Assembly: GCF_002127325.2 (NCBI RefSeq)
Contig: NC_035443.2
Coordinates: 118,112,646 to 118,176,645, forward strand
Direction of reading: 5' to 3'
DNA: 64,000 nucleotides
DNA from: Helianthus annuus
Lineage: Eukaryota; Streptophyta; Magnoliopsida; Asterales; Asteraceae
This document shows positions 32,863 through 43,593 of the stretch, in pieces. The notes under the pieces were generated by a model. That model was not told the DNA's origin, did not search any database, and saw only the letters and a program-made list of their open reading frames with translations. Position 1 is the first letter of the stretch. Each line of letters starts with the position of its first letter. Both the position numbers and the translations under genes were made by a program.

Positions 32863-35800
32863 TTGGACTCACGGTATGATAGACACCGAAACACCTATTC
32901 AAGGAGCGAGCCTTCGAAACCTCGATCCGACTACCCCAACCTGAGCAAGACACCGGCAGAGATCTTAGCTTCGGAGAATCTCAAGTTCAATCCTCCAAAG
33001 CCGCTGAAAGATAACCCCAACAAAGACACAAGTAAATACTGTGAATACCACAAGGGGAGCGGTCATGATACTAACGACTGTTTTCAGCTAAAAAAGCAGA
33101 TCGAGTATTTTGTAAAGGGGGGCAAATTGGCACACCTAGTAAGGGATATCAAGCAGGGCCCACCCGTGGTCAAGGAAGAAAACGATAAGGCGGCGGGTAA
33201 GAGACCGTGGGAATTGAATATGGTACACGCGGACAAGGGAAAAGGGGCAAAACGGAGTTTCTCCACGCTCGAACCCTGGATGTTAGCGACCATGACTATC
33301 GAACCTCGCATGGAGGATTTACACCTCACGACCGATGCCTTGATTATATCCGCTGCAGTAGGAGATTACCGCATGAGGCGAATCCTGGTCGACACCGGGA
33401 GCTCAGAAGACTTTATCTATGAGCATTGTTTCAATAGAATGCAACCAGAAGATAGAAAACTGCTCGAATTGGTGCACGCCCCCATTAAAGGATTCACAGG
33501 CGAAAAAGTTGACCCTATTGGTCAGATCACTTTCCCGGTTACATTTGGACAAGAACCCAGAGAAAGAACCATACTCCTAACCTTCCTTGTGGTACGCGCT
33601 GAGTCATACCACAATGTGATCATTGGAAGATTCACTCTGGGGAAGTTGGATGCTATAGTTTCTACGGCGAGAGGATTCATGAAGTTCCCAACCCCGCGAG
33701 GCATTGCAACAGTATGCCGCGACAAACTAGGGGAGGTACTAAACGCCAAAAGATGTCGGCAAGGCCCCACCAGAGTCATCGGTCCGGAAAGATGGGTATT
33801 AAGCACATGCCACCCAGATCAGACGGTTATAATTGGAGACAGCCTATCTCCCGAGGTTAAAAATGATTTGAAACAACTGCTGAGAAGGAATGTCGATGTA
33901 TTTGCCTTCGAACACTCTGAAATGACAGGAATACCCCGCGACAAGGCTGAACATAAGTTAGCAACACTTCCGGGCATTAAGCCGGTCGCGCAAGCTAAAC
34001 GCAGTATGGCTCCGGATCGAAGGGCAACGGTTGTTAGAGAAGTAAGGAAGTTGGTAGAGGCTGGAATTCTCAGAGAAACACAGTACCACACATGGGTATC
34101 AAACCCGGTGATGGTAAAGAAACCAGACGGTACATGGCGGATGTGCATTGATTTCAAAGATCTGAATAAAGCATGCCCCAAGAACGCGTACCCACTACCA
34201 GAGATGGACCTCAAGGTCGACTCCCTGGTCCCTTACAGGTACAAATGCTTTTTAGACGCTATAAAGGATATCATCAGATCAAGATGTCCAAAGAAGACGA
34301 GGAAAAAACGGCGCTTCACACAGACGTCGGCATTTTCTGTTACACAAAGATGTCGTTCGGCCTACGAAACGCCGGGGCTACTTACTAGCGACTCATGGAC
34401 AAAGCTTTCGAAATGCAAATTGGCAGAAATTTAGAAGTATACGTCGATGATCTCGTGATCAAAAGCAGGGAAGAAAAACAAATGTTGGAAGGCATCGAAG
34501 AAACTTTCCGAAAGCTTAGAGAATACAACATCAAACTCAATCCGAAAAAATGCCCTTTTGGGGTAGAAGAAGGGAAGTTCTTAGGAGTGATTGTCACCCG
34601 GGACGGTTTTAAAGCTAATCCGGAAAAGGTGACCGCAATAAACCGGACGCCCTCCCCAAGAACTTTGAAAGAAGCACAAGCATTAAATGGGCGTTTAGTG
34701 GCAATCAACAGATTCTTAGCAAGGCATGCAGAGAAATCTTTGCCATTTATCAAGACGTTGAAAGATTGCCTCAACAAAAAGAATTTCAAATGGACCGGCG
34801 AAGCGGAAGAAGCCCTGCAAGACATGAAACGTTTCATAGAAAGATTACCCATGCTGACAGCACCACGGCCAAATGAGGTGCTTAAAATATACCTGGCGGC
34901 CGCCCACAATGCGGTAAGCGCGGCACTCATGGTAGAAAGAGATGGGAAGCAAACACCCATATATTACATCAGTCGAGTATTGGAGGGACCCGAGACGCGG
35001 TACCCAACCTTGGAAAAACTGGTGCTAGCACTAGTTCACGCCACCCGGAGACTAAAAAGATATTTTCAAGCACATCGTGTGGAGGTCTTGACAAATTATC
35101 CGCTACAGCAAATTTTGCACAAACCAGAGATCTCCGGAAGACTGGCCAAATGGGCAATCGAATTAGGTGCTTTGGATATCGAATACCGAAAAAGAACAGC
35201 AGTCAAAGGGCAGGTAATCGCCGACTTCCTAGCTGAAATCCTCGAAGGAGAAGCTATAGCGGACCCCATCATCCGGGACATCCCGGAATCTAGCACTGCC
35301 CGGCAGACCTGGAAACTATACACAGACGGATCATCAAGTGGAAAAGGGTCTGGAGCTGGTTTAATGCTAATAAGCCCAGATGAGATCAGGCTGATGTATG
35401 CCTTACGATTTGATTTCGAATGTTCTAACAACGAAGCAGAATATGAAGCACTACTAGCAGGCTTAAGAATGGCAAAATCTATGGGAGCCACAAGGGTAGA
35501 TGCATATGTTGATTCGTTACTGGTCAACAATCAAGTAAACGAAACATACGAAGCCAAAGATGAATCGATGGCAAGATACCTGGCAAAAACGAAGGAACTC
35601 ATGGCCTCCTTTGATAACGTCACACTCAACCACATCCACAGAGGCAAAAACCAGATAGCAGATGCTCTCAACAAACTCGCCACCTCAGGTATGGAGAAAG
35701 AAGTCAAAGTTGAGACACTGCAGACACCCTCAATTGAACCACGGAATGTTTCCGCTGTCATAACGGAAGAACCCTGCTGGTACACCCTAGTGCTAAAATT

Positions 35801-35897
35801 CCTTGACAAGGGGGAGTTACCTCCCGCCAAAGGTGAAGCACAGAAGATACAAACGAAGGCATTGCAATATGAGGTCAACAACGGCGTCCTATGTTGA
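32863..35897 (+). pseudogene. Tat element pol: protease, RT, RNase H, second RNase H
   Basis: A nucleocapsid-like knuckle 'CEYHKGSGHDTNDC' (about 33040) is followed by protease 'ILVDTGSSEDFIY' (about 33385). RT follows with 'VMVKKPDGTWRMCIDFKDLN' (about 34110). A one-base loss near 34259 shifts the frame; reading resumes from about 34260 with a TAG at 34385-34387, and 'EVYVDDLVIKSREE' (about 34434) holds the catalytic YVDD. RNase H has 'PIYYISRVLEG'. The second, plant/archaeal-like RNase H has 'WKLYTDGSSSGKGSGAG', 'ALRFDFECSNNEAEYEALLA' and 'HIHRGKNQIADALN'. A TGA at 35895-35897 cuts before integrase. The duplicate RNase H is a hallmark of the Tat lineage. Confidence 0.88.
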
Positions 35898-37007
35898 AAG
35901 TCCTACTTAGGACCACTGTTGCGATGTGTCTCTCCAACAGAAGCAAAGTATTTGATTAGCGAGATTCATGCAGGTCTGTGTGGCATTCACGCCAGACCCC
36001 GAGCGGTAGTGGCCAAAATCCATAACGCCGGGTACTATTGGCCCGGGATGTACGAAGACGCCGTAATAGAACTTAGGAAATGTCGTAGTTGCCAGAAATT
36101 CGCTCCTCAAACACTCAGGCCCAAGAACAACCTAGTACCGGTTACAGCAGCATGGCCTTTTCAAAAATGGGTCGTGGATATTGTTGGACCTTTCCCACCG
36201 GCCCCCGGAAAGCTAAGGTACTTAATCGTGGCGGTCGATTACTTCACCAAGTGGGTGGAAGCCAAGCCTTTGGCCAAAATAACGGCAGATAACGCCAAAA
36301 AGTTCCTTTGGGAACACATAGTATGTCGATTTGGGTTGCCGCTATACCTGGTGAGCGACAATGGAACACAGTTTACAGACAGAGTTTTTCAAGAATGGTG
36401 CGCCGACCTCCAAATCCAGCAAATCTTCACCTCAGTAGCGCACCCCCAAGGGAATGGCCAGGTAGAGCAGGCGAATAGAATCCTGTTGGATGGCATAAAA
36501 AGAAGATTAGGTCATGAGGGAAGCTCCTGGGTGGAAGAATTGCCAAATGTCCTCTGGGCACACAGAACAATGCCTAAGACAAGCAATAATGAAACCCCTT
36601 TCAACCTAACCTATGGCGCGGAAGCAATGATACCCGTGGAAGCGGGATTGCCGTCACTACGCCGCCTCACTACAGACGACGACAATGATAGGTTCTTAAG
36701 GGAAAGCCTAGACCTACTGGAAGAAAGACGAGAAGCAGCAGCTATCAGCGAAGCAAAATACAAGAAGTCATTAGAAAGATACTACAACAAGCGAGTGGCC
36801 AAGCATACTTTCAAAGAATGTGATTATGTTATGCGCGATAATGAAGCAAGTAGGGCGGAACCCCTAGGCAAGCTAGGACCGAACTGGGAAGGCCCCTACG
36901 TCATCCAAGAAGATCTGGGCAAAGAGGCCTATCGCCTATCCAGACTAGATGGTACCCCTGTGCCGCGCAGCTGGAACATAGCCCAACTGAGGAAATGTTA
37001 TTTGTAA
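35898..37007 (+). pseudogene. Tat element integrase
   Basis: Integrase, separated from the rest of pol only by the TGA at 35895. It has the zinc-binding His/Cys region ('HAGLCGIHARPRAVVAKIH', 'CRSCQKF'), the core with 'VVDIVGPFPPAPGKLRYL', 'LVSDNGTQFTD' and 'HPQGNGQVEQANRILLDGIK' (D, D, E), and the C-terminal 'GKLGPNWEGPYVIQEDLGKE', ending in TAA at 37005-37007. No chromodomain is seen, as expected for Tat. Internally intact over about 360 residues. It inserts the cDNA copy into the chromosome. Confidence 0.88.
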
Positions 37008-37404
37008 TGTCTTGCTCCTAACAGCAAGAGTAAATATTTCTTTGGAAAACAAATGTAATCCACCCACAGCGGTGTCTTTTCGTTTCATTTTAGTTCGAAT
37101 TTAATAAAAGTCATTTACTTTTGGTTTTCATCATTCCTTAACAATATAAATTACCATCGTATTATAACTGCACACAACGGTAAACCACAAATAGTACCCT
37201 TAAACACAAAATATTTTCAAATACAAAAGTCATGGGGTCAATACATACAGCGCTGACAGCGGGTATCTTGGTAATAGATATATCAACCACTACAAAAAGA
37301 TAGGCATTTTAACACATGCACACAACCTATCTTAAACAAACCAAGTACTTGTCCATGTTGTTAAAAACCAACACATGGGAACCAAAAAGAACATGTTCAA
37401 ACAC
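37008..37404. other. Spacer between Tat integrase and antisense region
   Basis: AT-rich, with no ORF. It probably contains the 3' ends of the two convergent transcription units (pol on plus, antisense ORFs on minus). Confidence 0.5.
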
Positions 37405-37857
37405 CTACTGGTGGGAATAGGTTGCCATCACCTCTGCAGGGGTATGCAGCACCGCACAACCACTAATCAACATAGGAGGATCAACAGCCAAGCCATCGGC
37501 TGATTCCCCAATCATTAACGGAGCTATAATCCCCGCATCATCTACCAAATTTTTCTTGGAATAACCACCGCGACAACGCTCGTACACTAAATGGTAACGT
37601 TGAACAGGGTCAACTGGTAAACGCTCTTCCAAGTCATCAGCTGGTAACGACGCCACATCAGGATCAACCGGCTGAGGATCTTTATAAACAATGCTTTTAC
37701 ATGCTCGATTTGCCCAGGTTGGAATAGCAGGATGACGTGGCCTCCTCTTCCGAAGCATCGACTTCGTTACGGGAGTGTGCAACTGGACCAACCCGTCCGC
37801 AGCATCCAAGACTCGGAAAATATCAGATAGCCTCTGTCTGTACACTTTCCGACTCAT
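37405..37857 (-). CDS. Second antisense ORF of Tat element, unknown function
   Basis: An uninterrupted 150-codon minus-strand frame, ATG at 37857 and stop at 37405. It is rich in Pro and charged residues ('KSMLRKRRPRHPAIPTWANR', 'PVDPVQRYHLVYERCRGGYS'). No domain recognised. It lies downstream of the larger antisense gene on the same strand and may be an independent small protein or another exon of that gene. Its codon pattern looks protein-like, but I cannot assign a role. Confidence 0.45.
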   Translation of the reverse strand: MSRKVYRQRLSDIFRVLDAADGLVQLHTPVTKSMLRKRRPRHPAIPTWANRACKSIVYKDPQPVDPDVASLPADDLEERLPVDPVQRYHLVYERCRGGYSKKNLVDDAGIIAPLMIGESADGLAVDPPMLISGCAVLHTPAEVMATYSHQ

Positions 37858-38132
37858 TTTGTCAAGTTACTAAATCAGGAAAAACAAACCCAATTTATAG
37901 AAGGATAAAAGGATAAACAGTTTTGACAGAGATGACGCTAGCAGCATTAATGAAAAACAATCATTACATGTCACATAGCCACATTTCAGAAAAACGGCGG
38001 CGTCAGTAATCATGACATTAGCATTTAAATGTCTAACAGATAATACAGATACTTTGACAAAATCCAAGTCAAACAGTGTCATTACGAAAGTCACCAGGAA
38101 GTACAGTACATGCCAAACAAAGTAAAGTAAAA

Positions 38133-41000
38133 TTATTCTTCTTCAGTCTCCTCCGTGGGGTCCAGCAGCAGGCGCAGCGAATCTATGCCATCCTCGTTTA
38201 CTTTATCCATTAAATCCCCATACGTGGATAGCGGTTCAGTGTATGTCGCCTCTAGAGCGTTAGACATGTCATCTTGAAATTTACTCCTCTTCGTATGAAA
38301 GTCCGGAGCAATCTTTTCCAGCTGCTGGCACTCCAAGTAACCCTTATACACGCCATCATGATGACCAGACTGATACGCCGCGGCGGATAAGCGATCTATC
38401 AAAGCTGTAAAAGGGGGCGATTGTCGGAATACTCAAACACCCCCACTAAGCCATTACATATCAGCCAATTCCTATCATGCTGCATAGCCGCCAGTTGACT
38501 AGTCAGGTCACCCACCTTGGCACGTGACCGCTCTAGGGCACTTTCCACCTCTTTCAGGCGGGCGGCAGAGGATTGGGTAAGAGCGTTGTTTTGTGAAAGA
38601 AGGGAGTCGCAATGGTTTTGAAGTTCTTTAAGCTTCTCTTCTTGCTCCTCCAGCTCGGCGTGTAGCAACTGGGCTTTGGCATGGGAGGCCTCTACCTCCG
38701 CAGTCAACCCCTGGTACCGCTCTTGCACCTGAGACACAAAGTCAGTGTTAATTTGGAACTTTTTCAACTGAGCAGACATTTCACATCTCACCTTTTGAGC
38801 TTCAGTAATGGCCTTACGCTCTAGCTCCTCTTGCACACTTTTAGCTTGAGCAAGAACCCGGTCTTTCTCCGCTATATCGCGGGCCCACATTATCCGCTCC
38901 TCGGCAAGATGGGCAGTCACCCTTTTTAAGTCATCCTGGGCCTTGTTTTTCTCCGACAAAAACCTAGCTTCTCTTAGTCCGGCGGCCTGAAGTTGACCCT
39001 CCAAGCGGCACTTGTCATCTTTCAGTTCCTGGATAGTAGCACGTGCCTGGTGAAGCTGGGTATTATCATGCATCCACCTACGCCGGATCTCTGCTAACCT
39101 CCGGGGTTGACTGACGGAATCAGCCATAGTAGAGTTCATCAGGTTTTCATTATTCAAACCTTCAACATATGCCACTTCAGCTGGGGGATAAGCCCGCTCA
39201 ATCCAGTGTTGAATCACTGGGGGGAAGAGTAGCCTAGAAGATTCGGCAATTTTCCATTGGGGCTGGAAGCGCTTATCCCGGGCATTAGGGTCCCAGCTGA
39301 TAGTGGGCAAATAAAGGTCATCCACCAAGCGGGTACCATCGTCAGCAATACCGCTACTAGACCCTCCAGCATCACTGGCAGTGGCCCCCCCGGCACTAGT
39401 TGCCTCTTGGGTAACGTGCATGGCGGGCGTCTCCTTGTCAGCAACAGAAAAAATACTCAATGGCGAGTCAAACAAAGAGGAAGGAGCAACGCTGGAAGTA
39501 AGCGATATGGAAACTGGGCCAGCGGTTACAGTCACAGCAATGGTAGGTGTAGGCGGTGGCATGGCACAACTAACGGCGGCAGTAGCGCCGACCTGAGGTA
39601 TAGGCTCCGTAACGCTACTAACGTTAGGACTGGGAAGCACTACCCCCGCATATGACGATTGCGTTGATGTCACATTTTCAGCCTGGGCCCCGATAGAAGT
39701 ACATGTATACAAAATGGCCAAAGTTCAGTAACAAGAGGCTTATAATTTATAATCATATTTGAAGACAACAAGTACGTACCAAGAGGCAGGGCATAAGCAA
39801 CTTGTACAGCCTCAAACGCGCTCAAAGTGGGAGGAACAAACGTTTTCCGTTTTTTCGATATTGGACCAGGGCTCATCATCGCAACGAGAGTAGAAGTGTC
39901 ACCCCTGGTAGGCGCTGTTCCACCAACAGAAGACGCGGCCGCACCGGACGCCGTATATTTCCTCCCGGTAACTTTTATCCGGGTTGGTTTTTTCTCCAGG
40001 GAAGAAACACCGCCACTGGGGACGAGCGGCAGGGGAGCAATATATGCAGCAGGATCTGCTGGCAAAGCGGGCAACAAAAAGTGCTCCAAATGCATCTCCA
40101 ACACACCCGGATCCCCTTCGTTAAGCGCGCGATCCGCGACCCTCAATGCAAGGTGCCGCGGAGGGTCAATAAAGTCAAATAAACTCCAATCCCCTGTAAG
40201 GTACATAAATGTTATGACCTAAACAGTAACACAAATGACCACAAAAAGAAAAAAAAAACACACTAAAGTATACCTGCATCATCCCTTTGAAAGGAAGGAT
40301 ACTGCTTGATATCACGCCACAGCAAACTCATACCGGCCATCACTAGGGCACCTTCCGGGATTATTGTGCACTCGAAAGGATGGCCACACAACTTCGTGTA
40401 AAGGGCGTTCGACACATACGCGTCCTCAGAAGGACCGTCATCCTTGACCTTGTCCTTCGGCCCTTTTTCTCTCCAGTACATCTCACCGGGAATCCCAGAG
40501 GCATCAATATAGAAAAATTTCTTTTTCCAATCATTGTCTCTGGAACTGGTAGGAATGTCTCTAAGACAAGAAACATCGGTATCCCTCCGGTCAAAAGTGA
40601 AAAAGGGGGATTTCCACACAAGAACGAAGAAGGCCCTAAATACAACCAGTTCCAGAATATGACCTAAGGCAATACAAGCAAATTCGAATTGGCGAAGTTT
40701 CACCAACCCAAGTGGATGTAGTTGGGAAATGTGAATCCGGTAATAATCGAGTACCAATTTAAAAAACCTGGTAACAGGCAGTCGAAAATTGCAGAATTTG
40801 AAGAAATCACTAAATAATGTGATTTTGCCCTCTTTTATTGGAAACGCTGTGTCCGTTTTTGATGGCAGCACAGGATTCCATTCAGCCCTAATGCCATAGT
40901 CTTGAACAAGGTTGTTGTAAGATGTAACACCCCACTTACAGAACAGAGCATCGGTGCTGGCGGAGACAGAAGAAGAAGATTCACCGGTTTTAGAAGCCAT
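38133..41000 (-). CDS. Multi-exon antisense gene of Tat element (aORF)
   Basis: A gene on the opposite strand to gag-pol. ATG at 41000-40998 ('MASKTGESSSS'), about 80 bases downstream of a minus-strand TATA box. Exon 1 (41000-40274) resembles the plant 'putative gypsy-type transposon' domain (Pfam Transposase_28, from memory): 'ITLFSDFFKFCNFRLPVTRF', 'HISQLHPLGLVKLRQFEFAC'. Its donor GTATAC and acceptor TTACAG (40194) join in frame to exon 2 (40193-39780). A later exon (to about 38458) encodes a roughly 250-residue coiled coil ('QAKSVQEELERKAITEAQKV'). A 53-base intron (38405-38457) joins the last exon (38404-38133). The junction near 39.70-39.78 kb does not close in frame with the GT/AG sites I see. 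Function unknown; known Tat elements often carry such antisense ORFs. Confidence 0.7.
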
Positions 41001-41076
41001 TTTTTGATGAATTGAGGAAGTGCAAAGTAAAAGATGTGAGGGAATGGAATTTGAAACCTCACAAATAAAGGTGTTA

Positions 41077-41084
41077 CTTATATA
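41077..41084 (-). promoter_or_regulatory. TATA box of the antisense gene
   Basis: Minus-strand TATATAAG (in gtgtatataagt), about 80 bases upstream of the chosen ATG at 41000. A longer in-frame ATG at 41126 lies upstream of this box, which is why the shorter start is preferred. Confidence 0.5.
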
Positions 41085-41310
41085 CACAGGCAACTTTTCA
41101 AATTCAAAAAGGCGTACGGATGGCAATACGTGTCAAAACAGGGTAAATACAGTTGTCATCCCAATGATGATTTAACTGTCACGTCCTATCTTGTCGCCGT
41201 CATTTCCCCATAACATAATGGCACTATACTCAACGAAATTAACACCAAACAGGATATACTGACTTTTCTTTCTCTTAGTCCGATCTCATGAAATTCATTT
41301 CATAACTTCG

Positions 41311-41322
41311 GACTGGGGGGCA
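41311..41322 (+). promoter_or_regulatory. Polypurine tract of Tat element
   Basis: GACTGGGGGGCA directly precedes the 3' LTR. Confidence 0.8.
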
Positions 41323-41758
41323 TGACGAGGTATGACCCGCATCGGCCAACCCGACCCGGTCATTACCTACTATTTTATTATAAATGAATAATTATAAATG
41401 GTTATTCTAGAATATTCCATCTTCGCATGGAAGTTTACACAACCAAATCTCCAACTTTTTGGGAAGATCATGCAAATCCATACCTTATCGGAATCCATCC
41501 TAAGTTAGGGGAACCCTAATAACAAAACTATAAATAGAGGTAAACGTATAAAGTATGGATCATCTTGTTCTCTTTCAACTTTTCTCTTCATCTTCACTCC
41601 CATAAACCGAGACTTATTCTCACGCCGGAGGGTGGTTACAGGAATAACCCCATTCCTGTAACGAGTCCTAACGGTGTTTCTGTTTTGCAGTTAATCGTTC
41701 GGGTCACTGATCGTTGAAGTCCTAGTCAGATACTACCGTTTAGGTCAGTGTTTCTTCA
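41323..41758 (+). repeat. 3' LTR of Tat element
   Basis: 436 bases, TGACGAGG...TTTCTTCA, differing from the 5' LTR at about a dozen sites including one single-base gap. Followed by the AGTAT duplication. Confidence 0.92.
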
Positions 41759-43108
41759 AGTATCGAAGCATAAAGATGGTTAACAAGAAACGTACCATTA
41801 ACGACGTCATTGTCGTTGCGCGCCTGATTTGCGTTTAGGTTAAAAGCTCGTCCTCGTGGTGGTTGTTGTTGTTCCTGGTTAAGTTGAGGACACTGAGGAC
41901 TTGAACTTGTTGAGCGTGCTGGTTTGACATTTTGTTGAGCGGCTCGTGCTGGTTTGACATTTTGTCACCACATTTGTAGCAGGCTCGTGCTGGTTTGACA
42001 TTTTGTTGAGCGGCTTAAACTTGCTGAGCGTGCTGGGCTTGTGGTGTGGGGTTGTTCTTACAATAAGCGGTGTTATGGCCAAAATGATTGCAATGGGTAC
42101 AATGGCGACAGTTGACATTGGTAGGATGGTGAAAGTTGCAAGTAGTACACTTGGGATGAATCCCAGTGTATGGTTTTCGTTCGTTTGCAGGCGTAGCAGG
42201 GTTAGGTTGTAAGGCTTGAGGGTTTGGCGGAGTAACAACCGCATAATTCTTACTAGAAGCCTTCCGCTTCTTGTTCTGGTTCTTTTTGGCTGATTATGAG
42301 GGTTCAACAGTGGCTTGTGCACGTTCTTCGAGGAAGCCTTTTCAGAGTTCCTACGAAGGACGATGTTGCTGTTTAGGCGAGCAGCCAAACGATAGGTTTC
42401 CTCTATGGTTGCCGGAAGAGCGGCTTCCATAAGGTTCACGAAGGAGTCAGGGCAGCAGTGGATGTATTTGTTGATTTTCTTTTCAGGGGTGTCGACCTGG
42501 CTAGGACAGAGAATGCTAAGTTGTTTGAAACGGGTGGTTAAGCCATCGTTATCATCGCCGACTTGTTTCAGGAACCAAAACTCATGCTCCAACTTTCTGA
42601 GTTCGTGCGGAGGGCAGAATTCTTCCCTCATGATCTTCTTTAGCTCAGCCCATGGCAAAGCGTGGGCGGCATCTTCTCTTCTTATGCCTTGCTCAGAGGT
42701 CCACCAGTCCAGGGCCCTTGAACGAAACACCCCAGTAGCGTTTTGGGTGCGTAATTTGTCAGGACAACCACTCTGACGGAACACGATTTCCATGGCGTCA
42801 AACCAAGTGAGCAATGCGGTGGCACCATCCTTGCCTGAAAATTCCAGGGGTTTACAAGCCATGAATTGCTTGAAGAGGAATGGTGCTTTAGGTTGCTCGA
42901 CCTTGGATTCGACAGAACCTTGCTCAATGGAGGGTTGAATCTTACTCACGATGTTAAGAATGACTCTGGCCATTTGGTCGGCCATTTGTTCAGCGATTAA
43001 ACCCACTAACTCTTGTTTGGAGATGGAGTCGGAGTTGTTGGAGTTCTTCTTTGAGCCTGATTTAGACTTCTTGGCTTTCTTGGAGGATCCAGAGTTTGGT
43101 GAAGACAT
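41759..43108 (-). pseudogene. Minus-strand Tekay-like gag
   Basis: ATG at 43108 starts a Gypsy gag: a Ser/Lys-rich N-terminus ('MSSPNSGSSKKAKKSKSGSK'), then 'PFLFKQFMACKPLEFSGKDG', 'ALDWWTSEQGIRRED' and 'EFCPPHELRKLEHEFWFLKQ'. A frame change near 42200 moves the zinc-knuckle part ('CTHCNHFGHNTAYC', about 42060-42110) out of the long frame. The segment 41917-42015 holds three copies of 'gtgctggtttgacattttgt', which replace normal linker sequence. The frame then reaches 41759 just before the protease core and continues at 30786 beyond the inserted Tat element. This is the older host element of the Tat insertion. Confidence 0.85.
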
Positions 43109-43344
43109 CTAGAGATTCAAAAGGAATGAATAGGTGAGACTTGTTAATGGAGGCTTTAAAGGAGACTTTATTGCAAGTTAACCAATAAAGCCCCCGTTTA
43201 CGTGACATGATAAAGCTCCTAAGGGCTTTATAGTTTATCCCGCACCATATAGCCTAATGGCTATAGTTGCCAACTTGCCATGAGACGAACACATACGTTT
43301 CAAACCCGAGGCGTTGTGCGTACTCTGCAGAATTTTTGCACTCT
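43109..43344 (-). other. Upstream of minus-strand gag; possible tRNA-related segment
   Basis: Expected to be the leader of the minus-strand element, but no PBS or LTR was found, so the element is truncated here. On the plus strand, about 43246-43316 shows a weak Pol III A-box-like 'tagcctaatggc' and a B-box-like 'gtttcaaaccc' about 45 bases apart, which would fit a decayed tRNA-derived SINE. No poly(A) or target duplication was seen. Confidence 0.3.
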
Positions 43345-43552
43345 GTTCCCGAGTCTCATTTAACAGGGGGAGGGGAGGGAAAAGAGATGAAAATATGAAA
43401 AACCATGTTCCCGAGTTTCATTTAACAGGGGGAGGGGAGGGAAAAGGGAAGAAAATATGACCAAATATGACCATATATTCATCCTCCCAAATTGGAGAGA
43501 TTAGGAGAGAAATTTTTCTTTCCCCTCCCCCTGTTAAATGAGACTCAGGAAC
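43345..43552. repeat. Small foldback element with 30-bp inverted ends
   Basis: It begins GTTCCCGAGTCTCATTTAAC followed by agggggagggg, and ends with the inverse (cccctccccctgttaaatgagactcaggaac). The left arm is repeated directly at about 43410-43446. The core is AT-rich. MITE-like; no target duplication was identified. Confidence 0.65.
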
Positions 43553-43593
43553 ATAGTGCTGAAGCCAGTTAGCGATAATGACAAAAAAAGTTG

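Larger units (their letters stand above)
30787..41758 (+). mobile_element. Complete Tat-lineage Gypsy element, TSD AGTAT
   Basis: 10,972 bases bounded by two LTRs (30787-31223 and 41323-41758) and the exact 5-bp duplication AGTAT (30782-30786 and 41759-41763). Order: LTR, PBS, gag, protease, RT, RNase H, a second RNase H, integrase, an antisense gene region, PPT, LTR. The second RNase H after the first and the long antisense-coding region 3' of pol indicate the Tat lineage (Retand-like). The LTRs differ at about a dozen positions by eye (2-3%), so insertion is fairly recent. The element is not autonomous as read: gag-pol has several stops and frameshifts. Confidence 0.92.

Noticed and set aside
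34385..34960. 191-codon minus-strand ORF opposite Tat RT
   Set aside because: Shadow of RT/RNase H; no motif, and unlike the 3' antisense gene it overlaps well-defined plus-strand coding sequence.
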